This document shows positions 62,601 through 64,000 of a stretch of DNA of 64,000 nt, piece by piece. Position 1 is the stretch's first letter. Each line of letters opens with the position of its first letter. The notes beneath the pieces were generated by a model that was not told the origin of the DNA, did not search any database, and worked only from the letters and a program-made list of their open reading frames with translations. This DNA comes from Platerodrilus igneus (lineage: Eukaryota > Arthropoda > Insecta > Coleoptera > Lycidae): positions 248,001-312,000 of the forward strand of contig JARFIW010001344.1 of the NCBI GenBank assembly GCA_036346225.1, read 5' to 3'. The position numbers and the translations under genes were made by a program.

Positions 62601-64000
62601 TCTTGCACGATTACTTGCTTTTTCTCCCACAGTAAAGAAAGTGCATGCATCGTTAAGTCTTCAGTCCTGGAACTGATTAGACGCCTACCTCCATTGTGTC
62701 CTATTCTGAGTTAACCTACACATTTCCCTAAAATTCTCACAGTCTGCATCTTTCACTATCTGCGTGCAATATTCTGATCTAAGTCTACACTTATCTCTCT
62801 ATTCCTATATCTGCTTGTAATATAGCCCGCACTATTCCCCAAAAATGCCTTAAAACATATCGTGCCCTTCTATTTTTCCTATTTCTTTTGTTTCAGACAG
62901 ATATCTTTATTCACCTACTACTTCTATAACCTCTTTGTAATTGACTTTATTTATCTATGTTGAAGCATAACATTTCAAAAGGCTTCTTCCTTTTCCCCTC
63001 TGCTTCTCCTATTGTCCTAATTTTATAAGCGTACAGTACTGTGCTCCACACATATGCTTCTAACACTTCTGTATCTGTATCTGTTTCTTGTTTTCGAAAC
63101 AGCTGGTTACTAAACTAAAAATATTTGAATAAGGATTATGGACAGAAAGTTGAATTCCAATTTTAAAACAAATTTCAGTATTATTCATTTTCCAGTTATG
63201 TGACATGTTGTGGTAATTCGATACCCATTAATGAAACTTCGACACGAGGTCAATTAACCTACCCAGCTTCACAAAGTATGCAAGTCTAAGCCCGAGTTGT
63301 ACAAGTACAACATCCCTTATAAAATATTGATAAAAATAATACTAATAATAATAATAGTAACAAACATAAGTAAAAGCATAATAACAGCCAAAACAACACC
63401 ACACAACTAACAAACATTATACTAATCCACAAATAAAAGAATATCGCACAACTAATATAAATATCTAGCTCAAACACACCCAGTATGCAGAAGAACATAG
63501 GAGAGAAAATAAAAAAATACATACAACTAGCTAAAGGAATCAAACATGTGTGGCATTAAGATAAAGAAAAAATAATACCGATCATATTATCAAGTACAGG
63601 AGTCAATCCAACAACCTACACCAACACATCAAAAAACTACAACCACATACAAACACATTCACACATTTAAAAGAATCAGTCATACTCAGCACATGTACAA
63701 TCACTAGAAAATTTTTAAATACATAACGTTTGATAATAGTCCACGTGTTTAAACACTAAAACCAGGTAACGCTATTTGAGAAGATAAACATAATAATAGT
63801 AATAATAATAATAGTAATAAAACTATAGAAGAAATCACAACAACATAACACAGAGTAAGAAAACTGGAACAAAAACACTCCACGGGAAACAGTCATACTA
63901 CCTTACATAACCATATATCGACCAAGAAGCATCAAACACATGGCTCAAGAAAGGCAACAAATTCAGTGATTCAGAGGGATTTATGATACCGATACAAGAC
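59671..64000. other. AT-rich stretch with short trinucleotide repeats
   Basis: About 4.3 kb. AAT/AGT-type trinucleotide repeats occur at 63,333-63,362 and 63,790-63,822. Minus-strand frames at 61,401-61,628 and 63,286-63,543 and plus-strand 61,008-61,280 have no motif; the hydrophobic one at 63,286-63,543 reads through the trinucleotide repeat. No gene is supported. Confidence 0.5.

Noticed and set aside
63286..63543. Hydrophobic membrane-protein-like frame
   Set aside because: Its Leu/Val/Cys-rich part is a translation of a trinucleotide repeat.

Overview
The window looks like a nuclear region of an animal genome, most probably an arthropod and perhaps an insect. It is AT-rich, has no operons, and carries microsatellites, a tRNA-derived SINE and the usual arthropod transposon mix (hAT, pogo, IS630/Tc1/mariner, non-LTR, LTR and Penelope-like elements). 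I found no intact host gene, rRNA, functional tRNA or CRISPR array. Almost every recognisable protein trace is a broken transposon or virus-like gene. Positions of repeat boundaries were read by eye and are good to about 10-30 bases unless an exact terminal repeat or target duplication is named.

Layout, 1-27 kb. 1-3.3 kb is one copy (A) of a Polinton-like element that recurs at 47-55 kb. A Penelope-like retroelement remnant (3.3-4.5 kb) and a hAT transposase remnant (5.7-6.95 kb) follow. 8.64-13.14 kb is a 4.4 kb imperfect palindrome: two oppositely oriented copies of an unclassified 2.1-2.2 kb repeat, each bordered by TA or TA/TG microsatellite. A 333 bp fold-back MITE lies at 14.2 kb and a recent 470 bp tandem duplication at 16.3-17.3 kb. 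At 19.5-20.2 kb are a fragment of the Polinton-like ORF1, a SINE and a GC-rich minisatellite. 20.9-22.9 kb holds LTR-retrotransposon protease and Gag remnants on the minus strand. A mariner relic and a hAT relic lie at 25.2-27.2 kb.

Layout, 28-64 kb. A complete-length but inactive pogo-like transposon spans 27,966-31,074, with 27 bp terminal inverted repeats, TA duplications and a nested SINE. A near-complete ZMYM-type hAT spans 32,751-36,448 with a perfect 8 bp target duplication. An inverted repeat at 37.5-37.8 kb carries a hammerhead-ribozyme-like core in each arm. From 39.27 to 54.71 kb runs a giant palindrome: the right arm (about 47.45-54.71 kb) is a Polinton-like half element, and the left arm is a much noisier inverted copy interrupted by about 410 Ts, 30 Gs plus 39 Cs, and a re-read block. 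A second fold-back MITE (55.1-55.5 kb), a non-LTR LINE (55.5-57.55 kb) with an ACGC tail, and a DD41D mariner with about 270 bp terminal repeats (57.69-59.33 kb) follow. The rest is AT-rich sequence in which I see nothing.

The most interesting item is the Polinton-like palindrome. It has an unfamiliar gene set (ORF1, ORF2, then a zinc-finger ORF that looks like the amino-terminal part of a Polinton-type polymerase ORF), an octamer satellite and paired AT-rich motifs at its centre, equal outer ends on both sides (5'-AG...CT-3') and a candidate 6 bp target duplication AATATG. It may be a snap-back dimer or hairpin-ended DNA captured in the genome, but the homopolymer blocks and one-sided noise say at least part of the left arm is an assembly or sequencing artefact.
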